Source: Oscillospiraceae bacterium
Lineage (GTDB): Bacteria; Bacillota; Clostridia; Oscillospirales; Oscillospiraceae
Assembly: GCA_017429835.1 (NCBI GenBank)
Contig: JAFROD010000008.1
Span: 1-64,000 of the forward strand
DNA: 64,000 bases
Reading direction: 5' to 3'
Made by a program: the position numbers and the translations under genes. The notes under the pieces were generated by a model, which searched no databases, had not been told where the DNA came from, and saw only the letters and a list, made by a program, of their open reading frames with translations. Positions 7,292 to 15,567 of this stretch are shown piece after piece; position 1 is the first letter of the stretch; every line of letters begins with the position of its first letter.

Positions 7292-8893
7292 ATGAAGAAA
7301 GTCCTTTCTATCCTTCTGGTTCTTGCCATGCTGTTCAGCCTGGCTGCCTGCGCCGGCGGCAACGGCGGCGGAGAGAATCCGTCCGGCGAAGCTCCCTCCG
7401 GCGAGACCCCGACCGGCGAAGCCCAGAACGGCGACAGCCCGCTTGCAGGCACCTATGACATCAAGGTTTGGGTCGCTGAAGCAATCACCGACCTGACCCA
7501 GAAGCAGATCGAAGACTTCAACAACACCAACACCGACGGCATCAAGTTCAACGCTACGGTCCAGGCTGTCGGCGAAGACATCGTCGCGACCCAGTTGATC
7601 ACCGACGTCGAGGCCGCAGGTGACATCTTCATCTTCGCACAGGATCAGTTTGCCCGCCTGATTCAGGCAGGCGCGCTTGCTCAGCTCGGCGAGGGCGCTT
7701 CCCAGATCGTGAAGGACAACAACACCCCCGAGGCGGTTGCTGCCGTCACCCTGAACGATGGCCTCTACGGCTACCCCGTCACCGCCGATAACGGCTACTT
7801 CATGTACTACGACAAGTCCGTTATCCCCGAAGAGGACGTGGATTCTCTGGAAAAGCTGATCGAGGACTGCGAGGCAGCAGGCAAGTACTTCAGCATGGAG
7901 CTCCAGACCTCCGCATGGTATCTGGCAAGCTTCTTCTTCGCGACCGGCTGCGTTTCCGAGTGGACGATTGACGACGACGGCATGGCCACCGCCCTCAACG
8001 ACACCTTCGACTCCCCCGAGGGTCTGATCGCCGCCAAGGGCATGAAGAAGCTCCTCGATTCTCCGGCACACGTCAGCTCCTCTCAGGCCAGCGACTTCGC
8101 CGCCGGCTCTGCCGTTCTGGTTTGCGGCACCTGGGCATACGACGATATCAAGGCGATCTTGGGCGACAACCTCGGCGCGACCGACCTGCCCTCCTTCGAG
8201 GTGGACGGCGAGGAATATCATCTCGGCTCCTTCAGCGGCTTCAAGCTCATGGGCGTCAAGCCGCAGACCGACGTCACCAGACAGGCTGCCCTGCATAAGC
8301 TGGCGCAGTATCTGACCGGCGAGCAGTGCCAGCTCGAGCGTTTCAACGAACGTTCCTGGGGCCCGAGCAACATCGTTGCCCAGCAGGATCCCGCCGTTGC
8401 CGCCAACGCAGGCCAGATCGCGATCAACCTGCAGGCTCCGTATGCAACCCCGCAGGGCCAGATCAGCGGCGCATGGTGGAACATCGCCAAGGTCATCGCC
8501 GATGAGGTCAAGGACGCTGCCGACGAGGAAGGCATCCAGGCTGCGCTGACCAACTACAGCCAGAAGTGCAACGCCCTCATCGGTGTGGGCGGCTACGTCT
8601 TCGTGGGCGCGTGGAACGGCTGGGACAACGCCGACATGACCCATAAGCTCACCGAGGAGGACGGCGTTTACACCATCACCGTCGAAGTGGAAGAGAGCGA
8701 CTACATGGGCGGCCGTATCGTTACCGCGACCAACTGGGATACCGACCACGGCGCAGCGCAGGTCACCACCGGCGCGGATCTGATTGACATGGAAGCCGCC
8801 GGCGGCGACAACAACATCGTCTTCAAGGAAGCCGGCAACTACACCGTCACCTGGAACGCGGACACCAACGAGATCACGATCGTAAAGAACTAA
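7292..8893 (+). CDS. Maltose/maltodextrin-type ABC substrate-binding lipoprotein with an extra C-terminal module
   Basis: Captures oligosaccharides outside the membrane and delivers them to the permeases encoded next. A lipoprotein signal ends at Cys20 (SLAAC), followed by a Gly/Glu/Pro/Ser/Thr linker (about 21-50). Residues 50-430 match the family 1 binding fold (DIKVWVAEAITDLTQKQIEDF, GDIFIFAQDQFARLIQAGAL, LYGYPVTADNGYFMYYDKS). The last 100 residues (about 433-533) are extra: a beta-rich piece with GGYVFVGAWNGWDNADMTHK and GNYTVTWNADTNEITIV, resembling a starch-binding or SusE-like carbohydrate module. Usual family members are about 400-430 residues. GGAGGT precedes the ATG. A hairpin follows the gene and may hold down permease expression. 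Confidence 0.87.
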   Translation: MKKVLSILLVLAMLFSLAACAGGNGGGENPSGEAPSGETPTGEAQNGDSPLAGTYDIKVWVAEAITDLTQKQIEDFNNTNTDGIKFNATVQAVGEDIVATQLITDVEAAGDIFIFAQDQFARLIQAGALAQLGEGASQIVKDNNTPEAVAAVTLNDGLYGYPVTADNGYFMYYDKSVIPEEDVDSLEKLIEDCEAAGKYFSMELQTSAWYLASFFFATGCVSEWTIDDDGMATALNDTFDSPEGLIAAKGMKKLLDSPAHVSSSQASDFAAGSAVLVCGTWAYDDIKAILGDNLGATDLPSFEVDGEEYHLGSFSGFKLMGVKPQTDVTRQAALHKLAQYLTGEQCQLERFNERSWGPSNIVAQQDPAVAANAGQIAINLQAPYATPQGQISGAWWNIAKVIADEVKDAADEEGIQAALTNYSQKCNALIGVGGYVFVGAWNGWDNADMTHKLTEEDGVYTITVEVEESDYMGGRIVTATNWDTDHGAAQVTTGADLIDMEAAGGDNNIVFKEAGNYTVTWNADTNEITIVKN

Positions 8894-8927
8894 CGCCTAG
8901 CTCAGCTCAGGCCAAACAGTCACTTTC

Positions 8928-8967
8928 GGCCGGAGCCAGTATTCCCTGGCTCCGGCCTTGCATTTTT
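8928..8967 (+). terminator. Intra-operon hairpin between the binding protein and permease genes
   Basis: A perfect 12-bp GC-rich stem (8928-8939 with 8946-8957) is followed by TTGCATTTTT. It lies 34 bases after the binding-protein stop and 29 before the first permease start. Partial termination here would give more binding protein than permease, a common arrangement in ABC importer operons. Confidence 0.7.
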
Positions 8968-8985
8968 CCGGAGAGGAGCGTGTTT

Positions 8986-10530
8986 ATGAAGCAATACAGC
9001 GACCTCGAATACTTGCAGCTTTCCAAATGGAAAAAGTTCTGCTATCGGATTCTTTGCTTTTTCCGGTCGATCCCGACGGCGCTGAAAAACTTTGTTTTCG
9101 GGATCGGACGTTTCTTTAAGAACGCGGCTCTCGCGGTCGTGCGGGAGTTCAAAGACATATTCTTCACCTTCAAAGACGGCGACGTCCATACGAAGATATC
9201 CTATGCAGTCATGGGCTGGGGCAATCTGGCGAGGGGACAGATCCTGCGCGGTCTGCTGTTCCTTCTCTTTGAGGCGGTCTTCATTTTTTACATGGTCGTC
9301 TCGGGCGGCTACTGGCTCAGCATGCTGCCTTCTTTGGGCAAGGTCGGCCCCGGCAAAATCTATGACCCGATCTATGACGTCTACGTCTACCAGTACAACG
9401 ACAACTCCTTCAAAATTCTGCTCTACGGCGTGCTGACGATCTTCTTCATCATCGCCTTCATCTATACCTGGCGGCTCAACGTGAAGCAGAACAAGATCGC
9501 CGAGGACATTATCAAGAGCGGCAAGCCCTTGAAGAGCGGCAGGGACGACCTGCGCAGCCTCGTGGACGACAAGTTCCACAAGACCCTGCTGGCGCTGCCC
9601 CTTACCGGCATTCTCATCTTTACGGTGCTGCCGATCGTGTTCATGATCCTCGTGGCGTTCACCAACTACGACGGCTCCCACGACGGTTTCATCAACGGCC
9701 TGTTCGGCTGGCAGGGGTTTGAAAACTTCCGCACGCTGTTCTCGTGGAAGGGCGCAAACGGGCACTCCTACGCCGCGACCTTTGGCGAGATCCTGACGTG
9801 GACGCTGATTTGGGCGGTGTTTGCGACCTTTACCAACTACTTCCTCGGCATGTTCGTCGCCATGATGATCAACAAAAAGGGCGTCCGCGTCAAGAAGCTG
9901 TGGCGGACGATCCTGGTCATGACCATTGCGATCCCGCAGTTCATTTCTCTTTTGTACGTGTCCAAGATGTTTGCCAAAAACGGCATTGTAAACGGCGTGC
10001 TGCTCGATCTGGGCTGGATCAAACAGGCCATAGACTTCTGGGGCAGCACGGCAAACAACGGCCTGCTTGCAAGGGTGCTCGTCATCGTTATCAATATCTG
10101 GATCGGCATTCCGTATCTGATGCTGATCGCGACCGGCATTCTGATGAATATTCCCGCAGACCTGTACGAATCCGCCAAGATCGACGGCGCTTCCGGCTGG
10201 AAGCAGTACACCAAGATCACACTGCCCTACATGCTGTTTATTACCGGGCCGTATCTATTGACCCAGTTTACCAGCAACATGAACAACTTTAACGTGATCT
10301 TCCTGTTGACCGGCGGCGCGCCGACCAATGCATCGGCGTCGTGGGCGTCCGGCAACGTGGGCTACACCGACCTGCTGATCACCTGGCTGTTCAAGATCAC
10401 CACCGGTGAAGACGCCAAGTACTATCTGGCGTCGGTGGTCGGCATTATGGTCTTCGTGGTGGTGGCGCTGATCACGCTCATCGTGTACAACCGGCTGCCC
10501 TCGGTCAAGAACGAGGAGGACTTCCAATGA
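8986..10530 (+). CDS. Sugar ABC transporter permease, MalF type
   Basis: A membrane subunit of the oligosaccharide importer. The 514-residue protein has a long N-terminal cytoplasmic and membrane extension. The region near residues 75-100 (YAVMGWGNLARGQILRGLLF) is typical of the larger MalF-like clostridial permeases. The binding-protein-dependent permease core follows, with the EAA-loop motif YESAKIDGASGWKQYTKITL that contacts the ATPase. The ATG at 8986 is preferred to a GTG two codons upstream because AGAGGAG then sits 7 bases away. Its end overlaps the next gene by ATGA. Substrate (maltodextrin) is inferred from family and neighbours. Confidence 0.88.
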   Translation: MKQYSDLEYLQLSKWKKFCYRILCFFRSIPTALKNFVFGIGRFFKNAALAVVREFKDIFFTFKDGDVHTKISYAVMGWGNLARGQILRGLLFLLFEAVFIFYMVVSGGYWLSMLPSLGKVGPGKIYDPIYDVYVYQYNDNSFKILLYGVLTIFFIIAFIYTWRLNVKQNKIAEDIIKSGKPLKSGRDDLRSLVDDKFHKTLLALPLTGILIFTVLPIVFMILVAFTNYDGSHDGFINGLFGWQGFENFRTLFSWKGANGHSYAATFGEILTWTLIWAVFATFTNYFLGMFVAMMINKKGVRVKKLWRTILVMTIAIPQFISLLYVSKMFAKNGIVNGVLLDLGWIKQAIDFWGSTANNGLLARVLVIVINIWIGIPYLMLIATGILMNIPADLYESAKIDGASGWKQYTKITLPYMLFITGPYLLTQFTSNMNNFNVIFLLTGGAPTNASASWASGNVGYTDLLITWLFKITTGEDAKYYLASVVGIMVFVVVALITLIVYNRLPSVKNEEDFQ

Positions 10531-11399
10531 GAGAGAAGAAAACAGTGAAGCGGCATCTGGGTCTGCGGGCGACCAACGCCATCTCCAACAGCGTCATCCA
10601 CGTGCTGCTCGTGATCATCAGCATTATCTGGCTGATCCCCTTTGTCTGCATTGTGCTCCAGTCCTTCCGGTTAGAGCTGTCCGGCCCGGTCGGCTACGTG
10701 ATCCCCAAGCAGTGGGGCTTTGACAACTACGCCGCCCTGCTGCGCACCGATTTCAAGCAATGGTACATCAACACCTTCATCATCGCGCTGGTCAACGCTG
10801 CGCTGCAGACGGTGATCGTGCTCTGCATGAGCTACACCCTCTCGCGTTTCCGCTTCAAGATGCGCGGCGCGCTGATGCGGCTGATGATGATCCTCGGACT
10901 GTTCCCCGGCATGCTGACTATGATCATCCTCTACCGCGTGCTGAAGGATCTGGGTCTGACCGAAGCCAACGCCGTACCCGGCCTGATCCTGGTATACGTC
11001 GCGTCCTCCGGCATGGGCTACTACGTGTCCAAGGGCTTCTTCGACACGATCCCCAAGTCGCTCGACGAAGCGGCGAGAGTGGACGGCGCGACCCGTATGC
11101 AGGTGCTCTTCAAGATCATCCTGCCGCTGGCAAAGCCCATCGTCATCTACACGATCCTGACTGCGTTCATGGCGCCCTGGGGCGACTACGTCTTTGCCCG
11201 GTACATATCCTTTGAGAACCCTGTCGGCATGAACGTTGCCGTCGGTATGTACAAGTGGCTCACCCTCGATCAGATCAACAGCAACTACACCATGTTCTGC
11301 GCAGGCGGCGTGATCGTCGCCATACCGGTTACGATCCTGTTCCTGTGCCTGCAGCGTTACTACGTGGAGGGCGTCACCGGCGGCGCCGTCAAGGGCTGA
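10527..11399 (+). CDS. Sugar ABC transporter permease, MalG type
   Basis: The second membrane subunit of the importer, 290 residues with six predicted helices. The EAA-loop motif DEAARVDGATRMQVLFKIIL lies near residues 180-200, as in MalG. It begins inside the stop of the MalF-type gene (ATGA overlap), which indicates translational coupling and equal stoichiometry. The ATPase gene follows after 20 bases. Confidence 0.9.
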   Translation: MREKKTVKRHLGLRATNAISNSVIHVLLVIISIIWLIPFVCIVLQSFRLELSGPVGYVIPKQWGFDNYAALLRTDFKQWYINTFIIALVNAALQTVIVLCMSYTLSRFRFKMRGALMRLMMILGLFPGMLTMIILYRVLKDLGLTEANAVPGLILVYVASSGMGYYVSKGFFDTIPKSLDEAARVDGATRMQVLFKIILPLAKPIVIYTILTAFMAPWGDYVFARYISFENPVGMNVAVGMYKWLTLDQINSNYTMFCAGGVIVAIPVTILFLCLQRYYVEGVTGGAVKG

Positions 11400-11419
11400 G
11401 AAAGGAAGCGAGAAGAAAT

Positions 11420-12541
11420 ATGGCAAGTGTAAAACTGACAAAAGTCAAGAAAATATACGACAAGAACGTGGTGGCAGTCCACGACTTCGATCTGGAGATC
11501 AAGGATAAGGAATTCGTGGTGTTCGTCGGGCCTTCCGGCTGCGGTAAATCCACCACCCTGCGCATGATCGCCGGTCTGGAGGAGATCTCCGACGGCACGA
11601 TCGAGATCGACGGCGAGGTAGTCAACGATCTTCAGCCGAAGGATCGCAACATCGCCATGGTCTTCCAGAACTACGCGCTCTATCCCCACATGACGGTCTA
11701 CGAAAACATCGCCTTCTCTTTGCGGCTCCAGAAAGTCCCTGAGGACGAAATCTACGCCAGAGTGACCCGCGCCGCCGAGATCCTGGGCATTACCGACTAT
11801 CTGATGCGCAAGCCCCGCGCGCTGTCCGGCGGTCAGCGGCAGCGTGTCGCCATCGGCCGCGCCATGGTGCGCGACTCCAAGGTGTTCCTGATGGACGAGC
11901 CGCTGTCGAATTTGGACGCAAAGCTGCGCAACCAGATGCGCGCCGAGATCATTCTCCTGCGGCAGAAGCTGGATACCACCTTCGTCTACGTCACCCACGA
12001 CCAGACCGAGGCGATGACGCTGGGCGACCGGATCGTCATCATGAAGGACGGCTATATTCAGCAGGTCGGCACGCCCACCGAGGTCTTTGAGATGCCGAAG
12101 AACCTGTTTGTGGCGGGCTTTATCGGCGCGCCGCAGATGAACTTCATCGAGACTGAGCTGATGTTGGAGAATGGGACCTACTACGTTAAGCCCTTCGGCG
12201 TGAAGCTCCCCGTGAGCGGCGAGAAGGGCGCGGCGCTGAAGGAAAAGCAGGCGAAGACCGGTCACATCACGCTGGGCGTCCGTCCGGAGCATATCACGCT
12301 GACCCAAGCCGGCGCAAACGCGATCCCGTGCACGCTGGAGGTCAACGAAATGATGGGCTCCGAGCTGCATCTGCACGTCTATACCGAGGACGGGACCCGT
12401 CTGGTGGTGCGCGTGCCGACGATCAGCCTCGACGCGGAGACCCGCAAGGGACTCGTGGCAGGTGCGAAGGTCTATATCACCTTCGAGGGGAAGGTCATGC
12501 ACTTCTTCGACCCCGAGAGCACCGAAAACCTGCTGAACTGA
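11420..12541 (+). CDS. Sugar ABC transporter ATPase (MsmX/UgpC/MalK type)
   Basis: Hydrolyses ATP to power the sugar importer and possibly other importers. The 373-residue protein has Walker A GPSGCGKSTT (about residue 37), the signature LSGGQRQRVAIGRAM, Walker B VFLMDEPLSNLD and the switch His in THDQTEAM. The C-terminal 130 residues form the TOBE/OB regulatory domain (GVRPEHITL). MsmX-type ATPases of Gram-positives often serve several sugar importers, so it may be shared. The start at 11420 is set by AAAGGAAG upstream and the MASVKLTKVKKIYD beginning typical of the family. It is the last gene of the operon. Confidence 0.9.
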   Translation: MASVKLTKVKKIYDKNVVAVHDFDLEIKDKEFVVFVGPSGCGKSTTLRMIAGLEEISDGTIEIDGEVVNDLQPKDRNIAMVFQNYALYPHMTVYENIAFSLRLQKVPEDEIYARVTRAAEILGITDYLMRKPRALSGGQRQRVAIGRAMVRDSKVFLMDEPLSNLDAKLRNQMRAEIILLRQKLDTTFVYVTHDQTEAMTLGDRIVIMKDGYIQQVGTPTEVFEMPKNLFVAGFIGAPQMNFIETELMLENGTYYVKPFGVKLPVSGEKGAALKEKQAKTGHITLGVRPEHITLTQAGANAIPCTLEVNEMMGSELHLHVYTEDGTRLVVRVPTISLDAETRKGLVAGAKVYITFEGKVMHFFDPESTENLLN

Positions 12542-12553
12542 ACTGCAAGCATG

Positions 12554-12592
12554 AACAAAGAGGAAGGGCGTTCGCCCTTCCTCTTTGTTATT
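12554..12592. terminator. Strong terminator closing the importer operon
   Basis: A 17-bp perfect stem (12554-12570 with 12573-12589) ends in an A/T-rich arm with a CTTTGTTATTG tail. The stem reaches the stop codon of the convergent amidase gene, so it may serve both. Confidence 0.85.
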
Positions 12593-13367
12593 GTTTCTGC
12601 AGCTTTTTCCGCAGGCGTTCGACCATGATCGCAGCCTCCTCGCGCGTCGTATAGCCGCGCGGGCGGGTACCGTCCGTAATGCCGTGCGCCACGGCGCTTT
12701 GCAGTTCTTCCTCCGCCCACGGGCTGACTTTCGTATCCGCGCCGATCAGTACGGCTTTGATCCGCTCGTCGATCAGCCGCTCCAACGCTTCGCTTGTCAT
12801 GCCATCAACCCCCATCAGCAGGTTTACATAATACCTGAAACCGTCCATCGTCCTGCCGAATTTCGGGAACCAGTGGCTCACGTCGCCGTGATTGCTGGCG
12901 ATCCCGCGCCGATAACCCTCCGCGTGGTCGATCACGACCCCGTCTCGCAGCGGATCGAGACGGTACTGCTTACAAAGATAGGCGGTCAGCTCCGCCGCCT
13001 CGCGGTAGACCGCCTCGAAGTACTGCCGGTCGTTCAGACCGTCCTCGCAGATCTCAAAGGAGATGTGCGTGTTGTTCGCCGCGCCGCCGGCGTGCCAGCC
13101 GCGGTGCGCCCACGGCAGCACCTGATAGGTTGCGATCCCGCCGTCCTGCTTTCTGCCGATGAAGGCGTGGACGCAAACGTCCAACCCCGGGCGATTCCAG
13201 TCGTTGGCGTTCTGATTCTTCCCGAGCAGCCCGTCGTCCGGCTGCACGTAGCGTTTCAAAAACGGATTGTTCGCGCCGGTCGAATGCACCATCACGCCCT
13301 GCGGCGCGATCTTATCTCCCTGCAGCCAGCAGTCGCTTTTTGTAAAGAAACAAGTATGCAGCTCCAT
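12588..13367 (-). CDS. N-acetylmuramoyl-L-alanine amidase (Amidase_2) with an SLH-like tail
   Basis: Predicted to cleave the bond between MurNAc and L-alanine in peptidoglycan. The Amidase_2/PGRP fold is indicated by GVMVHSTGANNP (first zinc His), WHAGG, NNTHISFEICED and DHAEGYRRGIASNHGDVSHW (later zinc His and catalytic residues). The last 45 residues (WAEEELQSAVAHGITDGTRP, TREEAAIMVERL) look like one SLH-type repeat, common in clostridial endolysins. The start at 13367 follows an AAAGGAG site. No signal peptide is visible, as in phage-type endolysins, so export may need lysis or another route. It is 47 bases downstream of nth. No other phage genes are nearby. Confidence 0.82.
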   Translation of the reverse strand: MELHTCFFTKSDCWLQGDKIAPQGVMVHSTGANNPFLKRYVQPDDGLLGKNQNANDWNRPGLDVCVHAFIGRKQDGGIATYQVLPWAHRGWHAGGAANNTHISFEICEDGLNDRQYFEAVYREAAELTAYLCKQYRLDPLRDGVVIDHAEGYRRGIASNHGDVSHWFPKFGRTMDGFRYYVNLLMGVDGMTSEALERLIDERIKAVLIGADTKVSPWAEEELQSAVAHGITDGTRPRGYTTREEAAIMVERLRKKLQKQ

Positions 13368-13414
13368 AGCCGACTCCTTTCGGAACAGACTATGCAGCCG
13401 CATTCGGTTTTGTG

Positions 13415-14041
13415 CTACGTGCCGGAAAACTCTTTGCAGTACGGCCGCAGCGGGCAGTCGCCGCACTTCGGACTGCGCGCCGTGCAGATGTCGCGCCCGA
13501 AGAGGACGATCCGGTGGCAGAAGGCGGTGCTTTCCTCCGGCGGGAGGACGGCGCGAAGCTGCGTTTCGACCTTTTCCGGCTCTTTTCCCGCCGCCAGTCC
13601 GAGACGGTTGGCGATGCGGATGCAATGCGTGTCGCAGACGACGGCGGGCTGCCCGTAGATGTCGCCGAGCAGGAGATTCGCGGTCTTTCGGCCCACGCCG
13701 GGCAGCTTCAACAGTTCTTCCATGGAATCCGGCACTTTACGGTCGTACTGCTCGCGGAGCATCCGGCACGCCAGCACGATATCGCGTGCCTTGTGCTTGT
13801 AGAAGCCGCAGGAATGGACGAGCGTTTCGACCTCCGCGACGTCCGCGTCCGCAAAGCTGTCGAGGGTGGGGAAGCGCGCGAACAGCGCGGGCGTGACGAG
13901 ATTGACCCGCGCGTCGGTACACTGCGCCGACAGCCGCACGGCGATCATCAGCTCGTAGTCCTTGTCGTACTGCAGAGCGCACAGCGCGTCGGGATACCGC
14001 TCTTTTAGAATAGAAATGATTGCGTCGACGTTCTTCATCAT
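13415..14041 (-). CDS. nth: Endonuclease III (base-excision repair DNA glycosylase/AP lyase)
   Basis: Removes oxidised pyrimidines from DNA and nicks at abasic sites. The 208-residue protein has the helix-hairpin-helix LLKLPGVGRKTANLLLGD, which carries the catalytic Lys, the catalytic Asp in AVVCDTHCIRIANRLG, and the C-terminal 4Fe-4S ligands in the C-x6-C-x2-C-x5-C spacing (CTARSPKCGDCPLRPYC). All key residues are present and the length is normal. The ATG at 14041 (a second ATG is next to it) follows an AAAGGCGG site. It is divergent from ung, another base-excision repair gene. Confidence 0.93.
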   Translation of the reverse strand: MMKNVDAIISILKERYPDALCALQYDKDYELMIAVRLSAQCTDARVNLVTPALFARFPTLDSFADADVAEVETLVHSCGFYKHKARDIVLACRMLREQYDRKVPDSMEELLKLPGVGRKTANLLLGDIYGQPAVVCDTHCIRIANRLGLAAGKEPEKVETQLRAVLPPEESTAFCHRIVLFGRDICTARSPKCGDCPLRPYCKEFSGT

Positions 14042-14086
14042 ACCACCGCCTTTTTCGACCATTATAGCACAGATTCGCGCAAATAG

Positions 14087-14115
14087 TTGCCTTTTTTTCA
14101 CCGATGGGGTATAAT
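14087..14115 (+). promoter_or_regulatory. ung promoter
   Basis: TTGCCT (14087-14092) and TATAAT (14110-14115) have a 17-base spacer. The -10 box is 16 bases before the ATG, so the leader is very short and no clear ribosome site fits inside it. Confidence 0.6.
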
Positions 14116-14131
14116 TTCAGCGGTGATCTTT

Positions 14132-14797
14132 ATGAAATGGAACGATTTGGGCGCATGGAGCGCGCTCCTTGCGGATCAGAAAGACTTGTTTTCAGAACTG
14201 AATGAACGGCTCGCGCTTGCGCGGCAGGAGGCGGAGATCTATCCGCCCGACGGGTCGGAGCTGACCGCCTTGAAGCTGACGCAGCCGGACGCCGTTTGCG
14301 CGGTGATTCTGGGGCAAGACCCCTATCACGAGCCGGGGCAGGCGTTCGGTCTGGCGTTCGCGGTCAAAAAGGGCGTTCCGCTGCCGCCGTCGCTGCGGAA
14401 TATCTATACCGAGCTGCAGTCCGACCTCGGCGTCGCTTCACCAAACCACGGCGATCTGACCGCGTGGGCGGAGCGCGGCGTGCTGCTGCTCAACACCGTT
14501 CTGAGCGTGGAGCGGGGCAGGGCGAACAGCCACGCCGCCTGGGGCTGGCAAAGGCTGACCGACGCGGTGATCGCCGCGACGAACCGTCTGCCGCAGCCGA
14601 TCGCCTTCGTCCTCTGGGGCGCGCAGGCGCAGAAAAAGGCGGCGCTGATCCAATCCTGCGCGCCGCGTCTCGTGCTGTCCGCGCCGCACCCGAGCCCCCT
14701 GTCGTCCTACCGCGGCTTCTTCGGCAGCAAGCCGTTTTCGCAGATCAATCGTTTCCTCAAAGAAAACGGCGACGCGGCAATCAAATGGCAAATATAG
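14132..14797 (+). CDS. ung: Uracil-DNA glycosylase, family 1
   Basis: Excises uracil from DNA. The 221-residue protein carries the water-activating motif VILGQDPYHEPGQAFGL (Asp63) and the DNA-intercalating motif HPSPLSSYRGFFGSKPF, both diagnostic of family 1 UDG. MKWNDLGAW at 14132 is chosen as the start because the promoter lies directly upstream; an extension to 14087 would include the promoter. It is monocistronic, with a terminator that begins in the stop codon. Together with nth beside it and mutY at 35.5 kb, it forms a set of base-excision glycosylases. Confidence 0.94.
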   Translation: MKWNDLGAWSALLADQKDLFSELNERLALARQEAEIYPPDGSELTALKLTQPDAVCAVILGQDPYHEPGQAFGLAFAVKKGVPLPPSLRNIYTELQSDLGVASPNHGDLTAWAERGVLLLNTVLSVERGRANSHAAWGWQRLTDAVIAATNRLPQPIAFVLWGAQAQKKAALIQSCAPRLVLSAPHPSPLSSYRGFFGSKPFSQINRFLKENGDAAIKWQI

Positions 14798-14845
14798 ACA
14801 ACGCGAGAGTCCGCGCAAAAAGCGAACTCTCGCGTTGTCTATCGT
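14794..14845 (+). terminator. ung terminator
   Basis: A 17-bp perfect stem (14794-14810 with 14826-14842) starts in the ung stop codon and has a 15-base A/G-rich loop. The downstream T run is poor, but the stem is very stable. Confidence 0.7.
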
Positions 14846-14876
14846 TACACAAGGGAGCCTAAGATGTACATTTTTT

Positions 14877-15512
14877 CTATTCCACGTCGTCGGCGCGCGG
14901 GAGGTTCCAGTGATAGTGCGCTGCCAGCAGGCGGATGATCAGCACGAGCAGCATGCCGACCAGCATGGCGGCATAGCTCGGCAGAATCTTCCACAGCAGC
15001 GCGCAGGCGAGCGCACCGATCAGAGAGGCGCAGGCATAGACGTACTTGACCAGAATAAACGGCATGTTGCCCGCGAGCACGTCGCGGATCATGCCGCCGC
15101 CGACGCCCGTCAGCACGCCGACGAAGACCAGCAGGAAGGTGCTGCGATCCGGGTCGAATGCCAGCGCGTTCCAAATGCCCATGACCGTGAAGACGCCGAG
15201 TCCGATGGAATCCATGATCAGCAGAATGACGTCGAACAGCCGCTGGTTGTGCATCAGGCGATGGCGCAGCCACGGAATAAACAACAGAATGGAGGTTGCG
15301 ACCGCGACCAGGGCGTCCGCAGGATCGCGGAAGGCGAGCGGCGGGGTAATGCCGAGGATCAGATCGCGCAGAATGCCGCCGCCGACGGCGGTGACGACGC
15401 CGAGGACGATCACGCCGAGCAAGTCCATGTGCTTTTTCATGGCGATCAGCGCGCCGGACGCGGCAAAGGCGACCGTGCCGATCAACTCCAATAGACTGAC
15501 ATAAGTTTCCAT
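14877..15512 (-). CDS. TRIC/UPF0126 family membrane protein (cation channel or small-metabolite transporter)
   Basis: A 211-residue, roughly seven-helix membrane protein made of two internal repeats. Each carries the hallmark Gly-rich kink: TAVGGGILRDLILG in the first half and TGVGGGMIRDVLAG in the second. Family members are described either as prokaryotic TRIC channels or as amino-acid transporters of the YadS/YicG type, so the solute is open. The start at 15512 (METYVSLLE) follows a GAGGGA site that lies just after the murA terminator. It is downstream of murA in the same direction but separated from it by that terminator. Confidence 0.82.
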   Translation of the reverse strand: METYVSLLELIGTVAFAASGALIAMKKHMDLLGVIVLGVVTAVGGGILRDLILGITPPLAFRDPADALVAVATSILLFIPWLRHRLMHNQRLFDVILLIMDSIGLGVFTVMGIWNALAFDPDRSTFLLVFVGVLTGVGGGMIRDVLAGNMPFILVKYVYACASLIGALACALLWKILPSYAAMLVGMLLVLIIRLLAAHYHWNLPRADDVE

Positions 15513-15522
15513 ATCCAAATCC

Positions 15523-15556
15523 CTCAAAAAATGCACATCCGAACGGATGTGCATTT
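15523..15556 (-). terminator. murA terminator
   Basis: On the minus strand, a perfect 13-bp stem (15544-15556 with 15529-15541) and a 2-base loop are followed by TTTTTT. It lies between murA and the TRIC-type gene, immediately before the latter's ribosome site. Confidence 0.85.
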
Positions 15557-15567
15557 GTATGATCTCG

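Noticed and set aside
12588-13367. Prophage remnant suggested by an endolysin-like amidase
   Set aside because: No holin, structural, integrase or terminase genes are nearby, and the gene is flanked by housekeeping nth and a sugar importer.
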